DNA of 49,100 bases from Bifidobacteriaceae bacterium (GTDB lineage Bacteria > Actinomycetota > Actinomycetes > Actinomycetales > WQXJ01). Below, in pieces: positions 33,327 through 41,427 of this stretch. The number at the start of each line of letters is the position of its first letter. Positions within the stretch are counted from its first letter, which is position 1. Position numbers and translations under genes: made by a program. Location: contig JAISXH010000015.1 of NCBI GenBank assembly GCA_031270825.1, positions 1 through 49,100 on the forward strand. The letters run 5' to 3'. The notes under the pieces are model-generated. The model had not been told where the DNA came from. It made no database searches and saw only the letters and a program-made list of their open reading frames with translations.

Positions 33327-34883
33327 GTGCGCGCGCAATCCCCCTTTCGCTGGCGACTGGCGGCGGCGATCGCGATCCTAGGGACCCTGGGGCTGGCGGC
33401 CGCCGGAAGCCTGACCTGCCTGCTGGAATTGCGCCGGACGGATGCTCGCATCGCCGATTCGCTGGGGCGCAGCGTCGCCGAACTTCACAACTACGCCACC
33501 GCACACGCGACCTCCAGCCTCGAGCGGATCATCACCGGCGCGGTGGCCCAGTCCGTCAACGCGAGCTACGAATGCACGCTTGGCGCCGTCCCGCCGAGCG
33601 CGTGGACCCACGCGGGTTCAGCTCAGATGTGCCGCCGGGTGCTGGCGGATCCCGAGTTGGTGGTCGCCCTGGCCGACTCGACTTCCGGCGCCGTCCGCGT
33701 CCATCACCTTGACACCGACACAGGCGGATACGCCTATGTCGGAGTCGGGGTCCGGTCTGCGGCGCAGAGCGACGCGCAAGGTGTTTACGCCGTGGTGGTG
33801 GACCGGGCCGCGCAACGCGCCGAGGTCTACCACTCCTACCTGTGGGGTTTCCTGCCCCTGGCCCTAATCACGGTCCTGGTCACCGCCGCCGGGGGCTGGG
33901 TGGCCGCAGGACTCATCTTGCGACCGCTGAGCATCCTGGCCGCCTCCACGCAGCGGGTCGCGCGGGGGGCGGACGGGGCGCCGGACATCGGCCGGCGGGT
34001 GGTGGCGGACGGGCCGCCGGAGGTTGTGGCGTTGGCCCGGGCCATGAATGCGATGCTCGATTCGCTCCAGGCGGCGTGGGAGTCGCAACGGCGTTTCTTG
34101 GACGATGCCGGCCACGAACTGCGCACGCCTCTGACGGTGATCAGCGGACACCTCGAGATCCTGGATGTGAACGACCCGGCGGATGTCGCCGCCGCCCGTG
34201 ATCTGGCCCTCGACGAGATCGACCGGATGCGCCGTTTGACTGATTCGCTGGTTGCCCTGGCCCAGGTGGAGCGCGCCGGCCGGGCAAACCTCAGCCTGAC
34301 CCATCTGGCGCCGTGGTTCGACGAAGTGGTGGATAAGGCGCGAGCGCTCGGAGCCAGGCAGTGGCGAGTCGAAGCCCGCGCCGAGGCTTGGGCGCTGGTC
34401 GACCAGCACCTCCTGACGGGGGCCCTGCTGGAACTGGCCGCCAATGCGGTCAAACACTCGCCCGAGGGCTCCCGGATCGCCTTCGGCCTGGCCCAGGAGG
34501 GCGCTTGGGCGCGCGTCTGGGTCGCAGATGCCGGTAGCGGGGTCGATCCGGCTGATCGGGAACGCATATTCCGCCGGTTCGAGCGCGGCCGACGCGACGC
34601 CAACCGGAGCCAGGGGGCTGGCTTGGGGCTCGCCATCGTCGCCAAGATCCTGCAGGCACACGGGGGTGTGGTGTACCACGAGGAGGCGCCGGGGGGCGGC
34701 TCTGTTTTCACACTGGCGCTGCCGGCCGTGGAACCGCCCGCAATGGATGCGCCCACATTGGAACCGGCCACATTGGAGCCGGCCACGTTGGAGCCGTCCG
34801 CGCCGGCGCGGCCCACGCTGAAACCGCCTACGCTGGGCCAAGCCGGCGCTGACGCCGAGCCTGCGCAGACGGGAGAGTCGTGA
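33327..34883 (+). CDS. Sensor histidine kinase
   Basis: A 518-residue kinase with a helix at about 10-33, an extracellular region to about 172 containing two Cys (SYECTLG and QMCRRV) that may pair, a second helix (about 173-198), HAMP, the H-box FLDDAGHELRTPLTVISGHL with H263, N-box ELAANAVKHSP and G-box QGAGLGLAIV. A 15-bp tandem repeat encodes a TLEPA-rich tail. I chose GTG 33327 since the sequence before it carries no membrane-protein features. It overlaps the regulator gene start as GTGA. The stimulus is unknown; the PepSY protein upstream is a candidate accessory sensor. Confidence 0.88.
   Translation: MRAQSPFRWRLAAAIAILGTLGLAAAGSLTCLLELRRTDARIADSLGRSVAELHNYATAHATSSLERIITGAVAQSVNASYECTLGAVPPSAWTHAGSAQMCRRVLADPELVVALADSTSGAVRVHHLDTDTGGYAYVGVGVRSAAQSDAQGVYAVVVDRAAQRAEVYHSYLWGFLPLALITVLVTAAGGWVAAGLILRPLSILAASTQRVARGADGAPDIGRRVVADGPPEVVALARAMNAMLDSLQAAWESQRRFLDDAGHELRTPLTVISGHLEILDVNDPADVAAARDLALDEIDRMRRLTDSLVALAQVERAGRANLSLTHLAPWFDEVVDKARALGARQWRVEARAEAWALVDQHLLTGALLELAANAVKHSPEGSRIAFGLAQEGAWARVWVADAGSGVDPADRERIFRRFERGRRDANRSQGAGLGLAIVAKILQAHGGVVYHEEAPGGGSVFTLALPAVEPPAMDAPTLEPATLEPATLEPSAPARPTLKPPTLGQAGADAEPAQTGES
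34751..34795 (+). repeat. 15-bp tandem repeat in the kinase tail
   Basis: Three 15-bp units (34751, 34766, 34781) of the type GGCCACATTGGAGCC encode a repeated A/P-T-L-E-P pentapeptide. The in-frame period allows length change without frameshift. Confidence 0.85.
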
Positions 34884-35548
34884 CCCACATATTGGTCGTC
34901 GAAGACGAAGAACGCATCGCTTCGTTCCTGGTCAAGGGGTTGGAAGCGGCCGGCTATGCGGTTAGCTGGGCGGCGGCCGGGGCCGAGGCGATCGCCGTGG
35001 TCACGGCAGGCGGGGTCGATTTGATGGTGCTGGACCTGGGGCTCGCCGACATCGACGGCCTGACTGTGCTCAAACGCTTGCGGGCGCGGGGCCACCACCT
35101 GCCGGTGGTCATCCTGACCGCTCGTTCCTCGGTGACGGACACCGTGGCCGGGCTTGAGGGCGGGGCGGACGACTACATGGCCAAGCCGGTCCGCTTCGCC
35201 GAACTGTTGGCGCGGGTCAAGCTGCGCCTGCGCGCGCCGCCGGCCGAGCCGACCGAGGAGACGATCGAGGTTGGTCCAGTCCGTCTGGAACTCGCCAGCC
35301 GGAGGGCCTTCGCCCATGGGCGCGAGGTGTCCCTTTCGGCCAGAGAGTTCGCCTTAGCCGAGGTCCTGTCCTCCAATCCGGGCCGGGTCTACTCCCGCGG
35401 GCAGCTGCTGTCGCTGGTCTGGGGCTATGACCACGATCCCGGATCCAACGTCGTGGACGTGTATGTGGGCTATCTGCGCCGGAAACTGGGATCTGACGCG
35501 ATCGAGACCGCCCGGGGCATGGGTTTCCGGTGGCGGGCGGAGACTTGA
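34880..35548 (+). CDS. OmpR-family response regulator
   Basis: A 222-residue regulator: receiver with VVEDEERIASFL, phospho-acceptor D52 in VLDLGLADIDG, VILTARSS and DDYMAKPVRFAELL, then a winged helix with LSAREFALAEVLSSNPGRVY and VVDVYVGYLRRKLG. The GTG start overlaps the kinase stop (GTGA), so kinase and regulator are made together; here the order is kinase first. Target genes are unknown; the convergent winged-helix gene and the SulP transporter are neighbours only. Confidence 0.9.
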   Translation: MTHILVVEDEERIASFLVKGLEAAGYAVSWAAAGAEAIAVVTAGGVDLMVLDLGLADIDGLTVLKRLRARGHHLPVVILTARSSVTDTVAGLEGGADDYMAKPVRFAELLARVKLRLRAPPAEPTEETIEVGPVRLELASRRAFAHGREVSLSAREFALAEVLSSNPGRVYSRGQLLSLVWGYDHDPGSNVVDVYVGYLRRKLGSDAIETARGMGFRWRAET

Positions 35549-35624
35549 CCTCGCGGCCGGCGGATGCGGAATCTGGGCCAGGACGGCCCGGACGGCCGCT
35601 TGGGAGTTCGGCGGCGCCAGCCGG

Positions 35625-36164
35625 TCAGAGCACTTCCACCCGGAAGGCCGGGTTGAAGGCGTAGCCACGGCCGCGGATGGTCGCGATCGCGCCGGGCAAG
35701 CCGAGCTTGTCGCGCAGGTGGGCCACATGAACGTCCACCGTGCGGGAGCCCTCGCCGAGCTGGCGTTCGCCAGCGCCCAGTTTCAACAGCTCGTCGCGGC
35801 TGACCGGTTCGCCGGGCTGCGCCGCCAAAGCCGCCAAGAGCCCGAATTCGCGAGGCGTCAAGTGGCGGGTCGCGCCGTCCACACGGACTGACCGGCGCTC
35901 AAGGTCAAGGCTGATTTCAGGCCGAATCGGCAAACGGGAGAGGCGGTGTTGAAAGGCGCGGGCGGCATCGGCCGATTCGCGGGAGATGGCGGCAGTCGGC
36001 CGCTGAGTGCTGGTGGCTTCCGAGCGCCATTCGCGGCCAGGGCCGCGCCGGCTGGCCGAACGCCCCCCTGGAATGACAATCAGAGGGCCCCGATAGGCGG
36101 GCTTGCGGCGCCAGGGTAGGACTGAGACAGGAGTGAATTCAGGTGCAAAGGCTGTAGCGGTCAT
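35625..36164 (-). CDS. Winged-helix regulator without a receiver domain
   Basis: A 179-residue protein whose C-terminal 95 residues form an OmpR-type winged helix (HLTPREFGLLAALAAQPGEP, then RTVDVHVAHLRDKLGLPGAI and IRGRGYAFNP). The N-terminal 80 residues are Arg/Pro-rich and lack any Asp pocket, so it cannot be controlled by phospho-transfer in the usual way. Actinomycetota have such stand-alone winged-helix proteins. It is convergent with the response regulator gene upstream of it on the map and divergent from the SulP gene. Confidence 0.82.
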   Translation of the reverse strand: MTATAFAPEFTPVSVLPWRRKPAYRGPLIVIPGGRSASRRGPGREWRSEATSTQRPTAAISRESADAARAFQHRLSRLPIRPEISLDLERRSVRVDGATRHLTPREFGLLAALAAQPGEPVSRDELLKLGAGERQLGEGSRTVDVHVAHLRDKLGLPGAIATIRGRGYAFNPAFRVEVL

Positions 36165-36563
36165 GATGTGAGTTCTTTCGAGTGTCGACGCACCCCGTGG
36201 CGCTGATCAGCGCGGATCGTTCGGGGAGCTAGGAGGTTGGGTCTGGTCTTGCGGTCAGGCTTGACACAGACACATTCGACACTTCGAGCACGCTTGAACC
36301 AGCCCGCGGGCGCGGGTCGGAGACAAGGGCGAAGTGCTGCTCACGGGACCGACCTTGCCATGGCCACAGCCACCGAGTCAAGACCGGCGCCCCCAGCCCG
36401 GACGTTTGTAAAGAAAGACGGGTTGTCCGATGACGCCCCCAGCGCCGCCGCGTCCGCCTGAGGCTCCCAGCGGCGGCCCGTGTTCGCCCCGGTCAATTCG
36501 TTGTCAGAGCGATCTCCTATGCTGAAGACCTAAAACAATCGGCTAAACCTATTGGAGTCCCCC
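36165..36563. other. Divergent intergenic region, winged-helix gene and SulP
   Basis: This 399-bp stretch contains no supported gene. It holds a perfect TTGACA (36268-36273 region) without a convincing -10 partner and an imperfect inverted pair, TCGAGTGTCGA near 36178 and TCGACACTTCGA near 36278, about 100 bp apart. These could be operator half-sites for the divergent winged-helix protein; that is a guess. Confidence 0.3.
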
Positions 36564-38234
36564 GTGTCGTTCGCGTCGTCGCATCCGATCATCAAGGCTC
36601 TGCGCGCTCTGCTGCCGTCCCCGGCAGACTATCGACCGGCTCGCTCGACCTGGCGGACGGATCTGGCGGCCGGGATCACCGTCGGAATCGTGGCGCTGCC
36701 GCTGGCTTTGGCCTTCGGCGCCAGCGCTTTCGGGGACACTCCGGGCGGCCCGGAGGCCGGGCTCGTCACCGCCATCGTGGCCGGCGTGGTGGCGGCCGTC
36801 TTCGGAGGATCGAACGTCCAGGTCTCAGGGCCGACGGGGGCCATGGTGGTGGTGCTCGCCCCGGTCTTGGCCGCGCGGGGGGCAGGTGTGCTGGGTCTGC
36901 TTTGCTTGATGGCCGGATTCATGGTGGTGCTGGCCGGAGTGTTCAAACTGGGTCGCACCGTCAGCGCGATCCCCTGGCCTGTCATCGAGGGATTCACCCA
37001 TGGGATCGCCGTCATCATCTTCTGCCAGCAGGTGCCCGCCGCCCTCGGCGTCGAATCGAGCGGTCTGAGCGGCAACGCGCTGGTGGCGGCGGTCCAAGCC
37101 TTCGGCCGGGCAGATTGGTCTTCGGCCTACTGGCCAATCCTGGCGGCTGTGGGAGTCGCCGCCTTCATGGTCCTCGGTTCGCGGATCAACCGGAAGATCC
37201 CTTGGTCGCTGGTCGGCTTGGTGGCCATCTCCAGCGTCTGGGCGCTGGCCCACCTGCCCGGCGAAGTGATCGGCGCCCTGCCCACCGGGTTGCCTGCCCC
37301 ACGTTTGCCGGAAGTCTCCTGGTCTCTGATGATGGAATTGTCGCCCGCCGCGGCGACCATAGCGATCCTGGCGGCGATCGAGTCGCTGCTCTCGGCCCGG
37401 GTGGCGGCTCAGCATTCGGACACCGGCCGGTTCGATCCGGACCGGGAGCTGGTGGGACAAGGCCTGGCCTCGATGGCGGTGGGCCTGTTCCACGGCATGC
37501 CCGCCACCGGCGCTATCGCGCGCACCGCGGTCAACACGTCCAACGGCGCCCGCACGCGGTTGGCCGCCATTGTCCATTCCGTCATCCTGTTCGGAATCGT
37601 GTCGTTCCCGTTCACCATCAAGCTGGTGTCGGCCATCCCGCTGGCGGCGCTGGCCGGGGTGCTCTTGGTCACAGCCGTGCGCATGGTGCCCTTCGCGACC
37701 GCCCGCACTCTGTTGACCCTGACCAAACAGGATGCGGTGCTGTTCATCGCCACAGCCGTGATCACGGTGTCGCTGGACTTGATCTACGCCGTCGGAATCG
37801 GCATTGTGGCCGCCGCCTTCTTCGCCTTGCGCACAATGTCCCGAGCCGCCGGCGTGCATCGGGTCGAGTTGCCGGGGGCAGCGCACCCCGGTGATGAGCG
37901 GATCGCCCTCTACCGGATCGACGGCGCCCTGTTCTTCGCCGCCGCCGAAAGACTGCTCGACAAGGTCTCGACCGAGAACGCGTCGGTGGTGATTGTTTCG
38001 CTGCGCTCCCTCCAGATCATGGATTCGACCGGAGCCCAGGTCCTGGGCGACTTGGTGACATCGCTAGAGCGGGCCGGGGTCACCGTGCTGATCGAAGGCA
38101 TCCAATCCCAGCACCTGGCTTTGGCGCGGGGCGGCGGCGTCACCCGCGCGGTCCGGCACACCAAACACGTCTTCACCGAAGTCGAACCAGCGGTTGAACA
38201 CGCCCGCAGCCATATCGAACGGGAATCTAAATGA
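36564..38234 (+). CDS. SulP-family anion transporter with STAS domain
   Basis: A 556-residue SulP (SLC26-type) transporter. The membrane part starts with TDLAAGITVGIVALPLALAF and SGPTGAMVVVLAPVLAARG, and has SLLSARVAAQHSDTGRFDPD and VGLFHGMPATGAIARTAVN, all typical. The C-terminal STAS domain (about 455-545) includes SLRSLQIMDSTGAQVL. Members carry sulfate, bicarbonate or dicarboxylates; the GMPATGAIARTA form fits the bicarbonate/sulfate branch, but the substrate cannot be fixed. GTG 36564 is preferred, with GGAG 7 nt upstream, over the TTG at 36552. Its stop overlaps the next gene (ATGA). Confidence 0.9.
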   Translation: MSFASSHPIIKALRALLPSPADYRPARSTWRTDLAAGITVGIVALPLALAFGASAFGDTPGGPEAGLVTAIVAGVVAAVFGGSNVQVSGPTGAMVVVLAPVLAARGAGVLGLLCLMAGFMVVLAGVFKLGRTVSAIPWPVIEGFTHGIAVIIFCQQVPAALGVESSGLSGNALVAAVQAFGRADWSSAYWPILAAVGVAAFMVLGSRINRKIPWSLVGLVAISSVWALAHLPGEVIGALPTGLPAPRLPEVSWSLMMELSPAAATIAILAAIESLLSARVAAQHSDTGRFDPDRELVGQGLASMAVGLFHGMPATGAIARTAVNTSNGARTRLAAIVHSVILFGIVSFPFTIKLVSAIPLAALAGVLLVTAVRMVPFATARTLLTLTKQDAVLFIATAVITVSLDLIYAVGIGIVAAAFFALRTMSRAAGVHRVELPGAAHPGDERIALYRIDGALFFAAAERLLDKVSTENASVVIVSLRSLQIMDSTGAQVLGDLVTSLERAGVTVLIEGIQSQHLALARGGGVTRAVRHTKHVFTEVEPAVEHARSHIERESK

Positions 38235-39088
38235 CCACAGCCGATCACGTCTGGCCGGGCGGCGCCGCACGCGACGATTCTTACCAGCCGCCGCAGGAGC
38301 AGCCAACACCCGAGGATCTTGACGATCCCTGCTGGCGCGCTAGCCACTATCCCTACTGCGATGACCCGTGGTATGAGGAGGACGCCGACGGGTTCAACAG
38401 CTTCGATGAGTACGAGGAGGAGTTGGAGCTGGAACGCCGGTTGCGGCGGGCAATGGCGCTTGCGGCCGCACGCTACCGGCCGCAGGGAGTGGTGACCCGC
38501 GAAACCATCGAGATCGACGGCCTCCAGGTCGAGCTGCGCCGCAAGGCCATGGTTTCGCTGCGCCTCCACGTCGAGCCATCCGGTCTGATCTGGTTGTCCA
38601 TGCCGTACCGCACCTCGCGCGAGGAAGCGGTGGCCATGTTCCGGAAACACCGGCGCTGGGTGGACCAGATGCTGCAGCGGGTGTCCGCGCCCAGACCGGA
38701 ACCCCAGTTGTGGGGTAGCCCGGCCCCGCCCGACCTGCCGGGGGCCGCCTTAGACCGCTTGTATCGCCGTGAACTCAGCCGCAAGCTGCCGGAACTCGCG
38801 GCCCGTTGGATTCCGCTGGTGGGACAGGGCCCATCGATGTGGACGCTGCGTTGGATGACCTCGCGCTGGGGCAGCTGCAGCAGCCACACGCGCCGGATCA
38901 CCCTGAACCTGGCCCTAGCCGCACTGCCGGAGAGGTGTCTCGAGGAAGTCTTGGTGCATGAGTTGGTCCACCTCGTCGAACCGAATCACGGTCCGGGCTT
39001 CGCCGCCTGGATGGATCATCTGCTCCCAGATTGGCGCGCCACTCGCACCGACATGCGCAAGACCAAGCCCATGCTCCGACCGGTCTGA
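38231..39088 (+). CDS. YgjP-type (DUF45) zinc metalloprotease
   Basis: A 285-residue protein. The first 75 residues are acidic (EEDADGF, EEELELERR) and likely disordered. The core begins at TIEIDGLQVELRRKAMVSLR and has the DUF45/YgjP signature SRWGSCSSHTRRITLNLALA, then CLEEVLVHELVHLVEPNHG, with the zinc motif H-E-L-V-H and a third His in NHG. The family is SprT/M48-like and partly linked to nucleotide metabolism or protein turnover. The ATG overlaps the SulP stop. Why it is coupled to an anion transporter is unclear. Confidence 0.88.
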   Translation: MTTADHVWPGGAARDDSYQPPQEQPTPEDLDDPCWRASHYPYCDDPWYEEDADGFNSFDEYEEELELERRLRRAMALAAARYRPQGVVTRETIEIDGLQVELRRKAMVSLRLHVEPSGLIWLSMPYRTSREEAVAMFRKHRRWVDQMLQRVSAPRPEPQLWGSPAPPDLPGAALDRLYRRELSRKLPELAARWIPLVGQGPSMWTLRWMTSRWGSCSSHTRRITLNLALAALPERCLEEVLVHELVHLVEPNHGPGFAAWMDHLLPDWRATRTDMRKTKPMLRPV

Positions 39089-39176
39089 GGTTCTCGAACC
39101 GAGGCGCTCCAGACACGGTGTCCCCCAGAACCATTCCCCCGGCGCGACCAACGCAACGGGTAGGCTGTTACTCCAC

Positions 39177-39249
39177 GCGCCAGTAGCTCAGTGGATAGAG
39201 CACCGCTCTCCTAAAGCGGGTGTCGGAGGTTCGAGTCCTCTCTGGCGCG
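39177..39249 (+). tRNA. tRNA-Arg (CCT)
   Basis: Acceptor GCGCCAG pairs with CTGGCGC, the D stem is GCTC/GAGC, the anticodon arm CCGCT-CTCCTAA-AGCGG gives CCT, and the T arm is GGAGG-TTCGAGT-CCTCT. CCA is not encoded. A vapBC locus starts 75 bp downstream. Confidence 0.96.
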
Positions 39250-39311
39250 CAAAGTGGGAACAGTTCAAACCTGCGACATCTGCCCCCGGCGCCTCCCCTT
39301 CCCCGCTGGTA

Positions 39312-39317
39312 TATGCT
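39312..39317 (+). promoter_or_regulatory. -10 hexamer TATGCT of vapBC
   Basis: TATGCT ends 7 nt before the vapB ATG at 39325, giving a leaderless antitoxin message. Confidence 0.6.
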
Positions 39318-39324
39318 TGGGCAT

Positions 39325-39579
39325 ATGTCGGTGGTTGATGGGCGCGTGGAGGCGCGAAGAGTCAGCTTGTTCCGGAACGGACGCAATCAGGCGGTGCGAA
39401 TCCCGCGCGGGTTCGAGTTGCCGGGCGATGCCGCGCTCCTGTACCAGGACGGCGACCGCCTGGTGCTGGTGCCTGAGACTGCCCCCGTCCTGAGGGAACT
39501 GTTGGAGAGCTGGGACGATCTGGACGTCGACTTCCCGACCATCGATGACCCGCCTCCGGCGCCTGAGGCCATTTGGTGA
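39325..39579 (+). CDS. vapB: VapB-type AbrB-fold antitoxin
   Basis: An 84-residue antitoxin of the AbrB/SpoVT swapped-hairpin type: RRVSLFRNGRNQAVRIPRGF, then LPGDAALLYQDGDRLVLVP. The acidic, Pro-rich C-terminus should bind the toxin. This DNA-binding fold differs from the ribbon-helix-helix VapB at 5238, so the two vapBC loci are not duplicates. The ATG at 39325 is 7 nt after TATGCT. The stop overlaps the vapC GTG start. Confidence 0.9.
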   Translation: MSVVDGRVEARRVSLFRNGRNQAVRIPRGFELPGDAALLYQDGDRLVLVPETAPVLRELLESWDDLDVDFPTIDDPPPAPEAIW

Positions 39580-40019
39580 CGACAAGCGTGGCGCCGGTTT
39601 GGCTGCTGGACACGAACGCCATCTCCGAATCTGCCCGGCATCCGCAAGGGCCGGTCGGCGTCCGCCTCGCGGCCACGCTCCCGGGCGAGGCCGTGACCAG
39701 CGTGGTGGTTGTTGGCGAGCTGCTGTACGGGATCGCCAAGGCCTCATCGCCTCGGATCAAGGAGCGTGTCGACGCGCTGCTTGCGGCGGTTCCAGTGCTG
39801 GCGATCGACGCCGAGGTCGCCAGCGTGTACGGCTCGTTGCGGGCAGACCTAGAGCGGACCGGCACCCCGATCGGGGCCAACGACTTGTGGATCGCCGCGC
39901 AAGCCCTTCGATCCGGCCTGACCGTCGTCACCGGCAACGAATCCGAGTTCCGCCGGGTCCCAGGCTTGTCCTGGGAGAACTGGTCCTCCGCGCCTGAGTC
40001 GGCCGGCGGGCGCCACTAA
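39576..40019 (+). CDS. vapC: VapC-type PIN toxin
   Basis: A 147-residue PIN-domain RNase. Acidic site residues are visible in VWLLDTNAISESARHP, VVVVGELLYGIAKAS, IGANDLWIAAQAL and VTGNESEFRRV; the LDTN...GANDLWIAA pattern is that of FitB/VapC toxins. The GTG at 39576 overlaps the antitoxin stop (GTGA). The locus sits directly after tRNA-Arg, a common landing site for mobile DNA, although no integrase is seen. Confidence 0.92.
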   Translation: MTTSVAPVWLLDTNAISESARHPQGPVGVRLAATLPGEAVTSVVVVGELLYGIAKASSPRIKERVDALLAAVPVLAIDAEVASVYGSLRADLERTGTPIGANDLWIAAQALRSGLTVVTGNESEFRRVPGLSWENWSSAPESAGGRH

Positions 40020-40320
40020 CCGCAGACCGTGAGCGGATGGTCGTCATCGTCCGCAGCCGCCAAATCCGGGCCAAACAGCTCGCGCGAGTGCCGCAAGGCG
40101 CGCGGGGCCAATGCGTCCGCCGCGTCGTCGTGACAGCAGAGGTCGCAGGTTCGAGTCCTTGTCTGGACCCCTGGAGCGCTGAGGCGATACCTGTCCGAAT
40201 TCCTGGTTTATCCGCCACAGCCCGAGCGTTCGTGCTCGCCCGGGCGCAGGAACAGCGTAGGGTTGTGGTTGGGACAACCTATGAGACCAAGGGACAACCG
40301 GCCATCACAGGAAAGGCGAT
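40020..40320. other. Gene-free region with a tRNA-like fragment
   Basis: No convincing gene. Around 40136-40162 the sequence AGAGGTCGCAGGTTCGAGTC looks like the variable loop and T-arm of a tRNA, but the T stem pairs only in part and there is no acceptor or anticodon arm. It may be a relic of a tRNA or an attachment site. The protease promoter should be in the last 60 bp, where an AGGAAAGG ribosome site precedes the ATG at 40321. Confidence 0.3.
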
Positions 40321-41427
40321 ATGGCTAAACAAAGCCGGCGCGGTCTAGCGGCACTCGGATTCGCCCTCGTCGCAACGTTGAGCCTGGCCGCCTGCGCCAC
40401 GACCGTTAACGCCACGGGCACGGCGAACACCGCGGCACCGGCTCTCGGGCCCCGGCCGGCGCCATCGCCGCGGGTGGACCTGATGTCGAAATTCGACCTC
40501 GACCCAGAAGCGTCCAGCGAACACTGGCAGGACCGGATTTCGGATCCGGACGCGCCTGGCACCGGCGACGTGGACCCCGACTACCAGGCCCCCAATGACG
40601 AGTCCACCGGCCTCTTCGCCGTGCCAACGGACGGCCAGGGCGCCATCGCCTCCGATGAAGGGATCGGGCTGGGTGACGAGTACTCTGGCGCCTTGGCGCC
40701 GCAGACCGGGATGAACCACGGCACCACCGGGCGCCTGTACATCTCTAACGACCCAGAGTGGCAGTCGATGATGGTCTGTTCGGCGACGGTGGTGACATCC
40801 GCCACCCACGACATAATCGCCACCGCCGGGCACTGCGTCTGGGACACCGAGGGCGGCGGCCTGATGCAGCACATGCTTTTCGTCCCCGGCGACGAGGATG
40901 ACGCGGAAGTCGCTCCATGGGGAGCGTGGGCCGCCTCGGAGGTGTTCCTGCGGAATGAATTCAAAGACGACGCGAATTCCTCGGAGGAAGGCGTGTGGGG
41001 CGAGGGGTGGGCGTACGACTACGCCTTCGTTCGTTTGGCGCCCAACGACCAGGATGAGAAGGTCCAAGACGCTGTCGGCGCCCAAGGGATCGCGTTTGGC
41101 GTTCCCGCCGACGCGCTGGTCGCGATCGGCTACCCGACCGCCGAGCCGTTCGACGGCCGTAGCGAACGGTATTGCGCCGCGTCAACCTGGAGCCGTTATC
41201 AGATGGGCGGTTACTCCATTGATTGCACGATGACGCCCGGTTGCTCTGGCGGCGGGTGGTTTGCCCGCTGGGACCCCGATAGGGGAGCCGGGTATCTAGT
41301 CGGCGTCTCGTCGACCGGCACCGATGTCACGCTCAACGCCAACGCCTTGGGCGCTGACGCCTATGAGCTATTCGAATACGCCGGCGCCGTCGGTGACGGA
41401 CTGTTCGAAGGGGGCGGCACAGAATGA
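40321..41427 (+). CDS. Secreted lipid-anchored serine protease (S1/V8-like)
   Basis: A 368-residue trypsin-fold protease. Signal peptide with lipobox LSLAAC (Cys25), then an acidic propeptide-like region to about 135. The triad is H171 (IIATAGHCVW), D233 (WAYDYAFVRL) and S309 (TPGCSGGGWF). The arrangement resembles glutamyl-endopeptidase/V8-type enzymes of Gram-positive bacteria. It should act outside the cell, perhaps tethered by lipid. The stop overlaps the ATG of the next gene (ATGA), forming a three-gene coupled operon with a lipoprotein and a DUF4333 membrane protein. Confidence 0.88.
   Translation: MAKQSRRGLAALGFALVATLSLAACATTVNATGTANTAAPALGPRPAPSPRVDLMSKFDLDPEASSEHWQDRISDPDAPGTGDVDPDYQAPNDESTGLFAVPTDGQGAIASDEGIGLGDEYSGALAPQTGMNHGTTGRLYISNDPEWQSMMVCSATVVTSATHDIIATAGHCVWDTEGGGLMQHMLFVPGDEDDAEVAPWGAWAASEVFLRNEFKDDANSSEEGVWGEGWAYDYAFVRLAPNDQDEKVQDAVGAQGIAFGVPADALVAIGYPTAEPFDGRSERYCAASTWSRYQMGGYSIDCTMTPGCSGGGWFARWDPDRGAGYLVGVSSTGTDVTLNANALGADAYELFEYAGAVGDGLFEGGGTE

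Noticed and set aside
36237..36461. 74-codon ORF upstream of SulP
   Set aside because: No ribosome site, no recognisable domain and no support beyond an open frame in high-GC DNA.
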